From the NCBI GenBank assembly GCA_036245805.1, contig BTRK01000005.1:28315469-28379468 (forward strand): a stretch of 64,000 nucleotides of DNA, written 5' to 3'. The notes under the pieces were generated by a model. It worked only from the letters and a program-made list of their open reading frames with translations. It was not told the DNA's origin and ran no database searches. This stretch comes from Pristionchus mayeri. Its lineage: Eukaryota; Nematoda; Chromadorea; Rhabditida; Neodiplogasteridae. Both the position numbers and the translations under genes were made by a program. Below are positions 60,801 to 64,000 of this stretch, in pieces (position 1 is the stretch's first letter; the number at the start of each line of letters is the position of its first letter).

Positions 60801-63800
60801 TAAAGGTAGGTCATGGGCCTCATCTCCCTCAAGTTTATATCTCGTTCAGAACGGAGTCTCTAAACTGACTGCTGCCCGTGAGACAGTGGCGAAGATGCAG
60901 AAGAAAGCTGCGAAGAAGAGCAAATTACTGGCTGAGAAACAGGCAGGAATACTCTTCTTTTAGCCCATATCCTTTATCATTTTATGACCAGCTCCATTTA
61001 TTTGAATCGTGATAATAATAAACACCGAAAACGTGAATTTATCTAAAAACTATTCTGATTGAAGGGCGAGGCGGACGCGGCTCTCTCAGCCATCACTCAG
61101 AGTATGAGTGGAGCGACGGATCAGAAGATGAGCATGGAAGAACTGAAGGCCACCACTGAGAAGGTGAGAGGGACTCCATGGCAGAGGGGCAATGAGGAAT
61201 CCTTCAGGAGAATGTGAAGATCGAAGAACAGAAGAAGATTATCGACGAGCAGCTGAGTGAAGTCGAACCAATGCTGGCCGTGAGTTACCATCCATTTTAC
61301 TGTGAAAAGGAAGCTACAATGTTTCATTTGATATCTCGAACATCTCAGGAAGCTCGAGAAGCCGTCGGTTCGATCAAGTCAGAGTCGCTGTCGGAGATTC
61401 GATCACTGCGAGCACCGCCTGAGGTGAGAAGAACTAATATGATCGTGCCAACGAGCTTCGTTGAAGGCAGTGCGAGACATCTTGCAAGCGGTGCTTCTCT
61501 TCATGGGGATTCTCGACACATCTTGGGAGGCAATGAGAAAGTGAATCTAATCTCCAGTCCAGGATAATATTCAATCACTCCAGATTCTTGGCAAAGAGTG
61601 GAGTGAAGGACGACATCATCAACTTCGACGCCCATAGAATTACTTCCGATGTGCACAAGAAGGTGAGAATCATCCTTCATCACAATCTGATCTCCTCCTT
61701 CGCAGGTCACTCAACTCGTGAAGCAGAAAGCTGGCTCCTTCGATCCCAAGGTGCCATACCAAGGGTGTTCAATTCCAATCGATATCATCAGAACGCGAAA
61801 CGAGCATCAGCAGCGGCCGCTCCTCTGGCTGCATGGGTAATGGCCAATCTGCAGTACAGTACCATCCTCGAGAAGATCGCGCCACTGGAGAAAGTGAGAA
61901 CCGACCTGGAGAAGTGAGTTGACCGACAGTGAGGACATATCGGTGATCTCATAGACATTATATGAATATCTTGAGTTCTTATGAGTATTTTGCCTTGAGA
62001 TGTCCGGATTCAACTTCGCAAAAAAAATCATGTTGAGGAATCGGCATAAGGCGGAGAAGCAGATGGAGAAGATCTCGCAGGGATTGGTGACTGTAGATCA
62101 ACAAGTGGCAGAGTTGAAGAGGAACTTCGAAGTGTTGATGAAGGAAGCTACGACCATCAAGGTGGATCTGGAGAAGGAACAGGATGTCATCAAGGTTTTC
62201 TGTTATTCATTTTTGGATTGAAGAAAGGGGTGAACGCGAAGGAAAGAGCTTCTAATGTGAACATTCGTTTCATTTTAGGTAGCGGGCACGTTGGTCGAGA
62301 GATTGGGAGGTGAATTCGAGCGATGGAATCAGCAGATTGTCATTCTCGAGAAGGAACTCAATCAGGTAAAACGGGAGCATCTCATTATCCAGCAGCAATA
62401 GATTGCAGCTCGGTCGATTCGCTCTTCTCTCTGCTGCCTTCGTGACCTTCCTTGGAAACACCTCGGAGCGAGTTCGACAGTACGTGCATGTATTTTTTCT
62501 CTCAAAACAGTGTTATGATCTAACCTAACTGTTCTGTTGTTAGTAAAACAACCCTTTGACAAATGACGATACTCAAATCCAGTTCCTCGATGGAAGTGTG
62601 GCGTACTCTCTGCGGCGTGGAAGACTTCGACTTCCTTCACTTCTGCGCGCCCGAGACAGATCTACTGAAGTGGAAGGGCAATGGACTCCCATCTGACAAT
62701 CTGAGTGTAGAGAACGCAGTGATTCTCTTCAACTGCATTGACACTCCACTCGTGGTAGATCCCACTGGAAGAATATCCAAGTTAGTCCTTCCTCTCATCC
62801 ATATTACACGTTTCTTCTTCCTCCAGATTCCTGAGTTCTCTAAACCCGAATGCGAGCAGTCTCAATGCAGCTCAATCAGATCTCAGCATACAGGTGATTA
62901 GGAAACAGCTCACAGCTCTGCCCAAAGAATGAATTCAGATCGAACTGGGCGTTCGCTTCGGAAAGACACTCATCATCGAGGATGTCAATGAGGTATATAT
63001 CGGAAATATCCATTAATACGATAATTGTATATCAAATTTAGATCGAGGGTTGGTTAGTGCCCCTCCTTCGCAGAGAAATCTCCACTCAAGGACCCAGAAA
63101 GGTCAGTGAATAGAGTTTTGCATAGAATGGCAACGTTCTTCAGATCGTTCGAATAGGGGATAAGCAAGTGGATCTGCACGACGATTTCCGCCTCTTCCTC
63201 TGCTCGAGGAATGAAAACATTCAGGTTTCATCAACAGCTGATGCCACGACTCATCATCTTCGTTTCAGATTCCTCCTCAAGTTCATTCATCAATTACCGA
63301 GATCAAATTCACAACGACGCGGAGTGGATTGACTTCACAAGTGACCTCTCATTCCACGAATCTTGTAAAACTATTATTCAGTTGCTCGGTCTTGCCCTTG
63401 AGATGGAACGTCCTGAACTGGAACATCGATCGAGTGAACTACTGAGGCAGACTGAGCTGGCCAAGCTGGAACTGAATGAACTGGAACAAATCCTACTGCA
63501 GGCATTTCCCCCAAATTTTAAACGAAATTTATGAAATTTGTTCAGGAGTTGGCAAATTCGCAAGGAGATCTGCTCGAGAATACTTCCCTACTCGAGTCAC
63601 TCAACAAATCGAAGGAGAATGCGGAACGAATCGCAAATTCGATCGAAGAGAATGAGAAACTGCGGAAATCATTGAACACTGTTAGATATTTCTGAAGAAT
63701 TAGTTGACATCGTAGTTCCAGGAGCGAGATGTATTCGTCCCCATCGCCAAGTTCGCCTCGTCCCTCTACTTTGCCATCTCCGATCTGCACACTTTTAACA

Positions 63801-64000
63801 AAATGTTCGTTTTGTATTTGTACATGAAATATAAGTTGACATCTTCTTCATCCAATCTGAATGGCTCATTTAAACTCTCAGGTACTCCTTCAACATCAGC
63901 ACCATCATCGGCATCTACAGGAGGGTCTTCTCCAATTGCAAGGTGCGACAAAACACTCTTGGATCGTATCTCAATGAGAAATTTGAGGATCGCGAGTCAT
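39835..64000 (+). CDS. che-3: Cytoplasmic dynein-2 heavy chain (retrograde IFT motor), 3' end outside the window
   Basis: Dozens of short exons run from [14 protein letters not shown] (39835) to the window end. The motor part identifies DYNC2H1/CHE-3 rather than other dyneins: AAA1 [17 protein letters not shown] (Walker A 53419-53442), [27 protein letters not shown] (Walker B), [23 protein letters not shown]2 GPAGCGKS (54950-54973) and [17 protein letters not shown]3 [12 protein letters not shown] (58253-58276); AAA4 [10 protein letters not shown] (59852-59875). The stalk coiled coils and microtubule-binding region follow (about 60.6-62.4 kb), then AAA5 ([14 protein letters not shown]) and the start of AAA6. 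AAA3 and AAA4 P-loops deviate from GxxxxGK[ST], as expected in this family. The tail and linker lie at 39.8-53 kb. The motor drives retrograde transport in cilia. The first intron appears to use a GC donor (CAG|GCTAGT at 39898). Introns hold a BATH gene and several inverted-repeat elements. Confidence 0.95.
40714..41848. mobile_element. 1.1-kb foldback element in a che-3 intron, with tRNA-like core
   Basis: Long inverted arms end in TCACGCCTCTCACGAGAGAATC and its complement, flanked by TA. They meet near 41270 around a short loop. Each arm carries GGTTCACCCACGG and, 30 bp on, GGGTTCGAATCCCGG, an excellent tRNA B-box. The ends match the foldback at 55437-56475, but the interiors differ. It lies in the intron between the exons ending at 40632 and starting near 41872. 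Confidence 0.85.
43982..45846 (-). CDS. BATH (MATH-BTB) protein nested in a che-3 intron
   Basis: Twelve exons on the minus strand encode about 340 residues ending at 43982. Residues about 8-165 form a MATH domain ([48 protein letters not shown]). From about 195 a BTB domain follows ([51 protein letters not shown]), then a helical tail. In C. elegans such proteins are CUL-3 adaptors and form fast-evolving families. The whole gene lies within che-3 intron 43766-46539 on the opposite strand. All junctions I checked keep frame. Confidence 0.9.
49738..49956. mobile_element. 219-bp palindromic MITE in a che-3 intron
   Basis: Ends TGCCGTGG and CCACGGCA are flanked by TA on both sides. Arms of about 70 bp or more (with AGAGGAAATATTTGAATTCC and its complement) fold around a short centre. 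Confidence 0.85.
55227..56512. mobile_element. TTAA-flanked element B in a che-3 intron, with nested insertion
   Basis: The ends AGGAGGAGTAAA and TTTACTCCTCCT are flanked by TTAA (55223-55226 and 56513-56516). Removing the nested element leaves about 245 bp that match, in reverse complement, the left part of element A (1806-2035). Confidence 0.85.
55437..56475. mobile_element. 1.04-kb foldback nested inside element B
   Basis: Arms of about 480 bp are near-perfect inverted repeats ending TCACGCCTCTCATGAGAG, flanked by TA (55435-55436 and 56476-56477). Element A shows the uninterrupted sequence GTGAAACATATTCCAACC, proving insertion at TA. Confidence 0.9.
57030..57105 (+). other. tRNA-like relic in a che-3 intron
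   Basis: TGGAGCAGGCGGTAAG followed about 35 bp later by GGTTCGATGCCC resembles a tRNA A-box/B-box pair. The T stem only partly pairs and there is no acceptor stem. Likely a tRNA-derived retroposon fragment in the intron between 56887 and 57428. Confidence 0.4.

Overview
This is nuclear DNA from a nematode, most likely a rhabditine or diplogastrid worm. The evidence is a group V astacin (astacin-EGF-CUB-TSP1), a cuticle collagen, an MSP-domain protein, a MATH-BTB (BATH) gene, a serpentine-receptor-like gene and the ciliary dynein-2 heavy chain (che-3/DYNC2H1). Genes are split into many exons of about 50-150 bp by short introns with TTTCAG-like acceptors. Exon chains below were assembled by hand from reading frame, splice dinucleotides and intron phase.

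Left part (1-25 kb) is repeat-rich. It holds a foldback MITE, a TTAA-flanked element split by a CR1/L2-like non-LTR retrotransposon (2.0-6.3 kb), and a second, 5'-truncated non-LTR element (11.9-14.1 kb) between 279-bp direct repeats. Among these sits the most interesting content: five paralogous two-exon genes (6.55-16.25 kb) for peptides of about 56 residues. They have a near-invariant N-terminal half, a variable acidic C-terminal half ending in Cys, and a shared promoter (GCTTCCGCCTGAC motif, GATA site, TATA-like box). Four of them form two head-to-head pairs. To their right lie a probable secreted-protein gene (-), a four-TM receptor-like gene (+), a 387-bp satellite (21.1-23.3 kb), a (CT)n tract and a dead mariner-like element.

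Middle part (25-39.4 kb) is gene-dense: a four-TM MARVEL-like protein (-), an MSP-domain protein (-), the astacin metalloprotease (+), a TMEM230/TMEM134-like protein (-), and a cuticle collagen (-) that may run on in frame into a downstream exon chain.

Right part (39.8-64 kb) is one gene, che-3 (+), running off the window in its motor region. Two RFX/X-box-like sites lie just upstream. An antisense BATH gene is nested in one intron, and at least three inverted-repeat elements sit in others. One of these is a foldback inserted in a TTAA element whose empty-site sequence can be read from the copy at the left end of the window.

The che-3, astacin, collagen, BATH, MSP-domain and small-peptide models are well supported. 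The secreted protein at 17 kb, the receptor start, and the collagen/downstream boundary are provisional.
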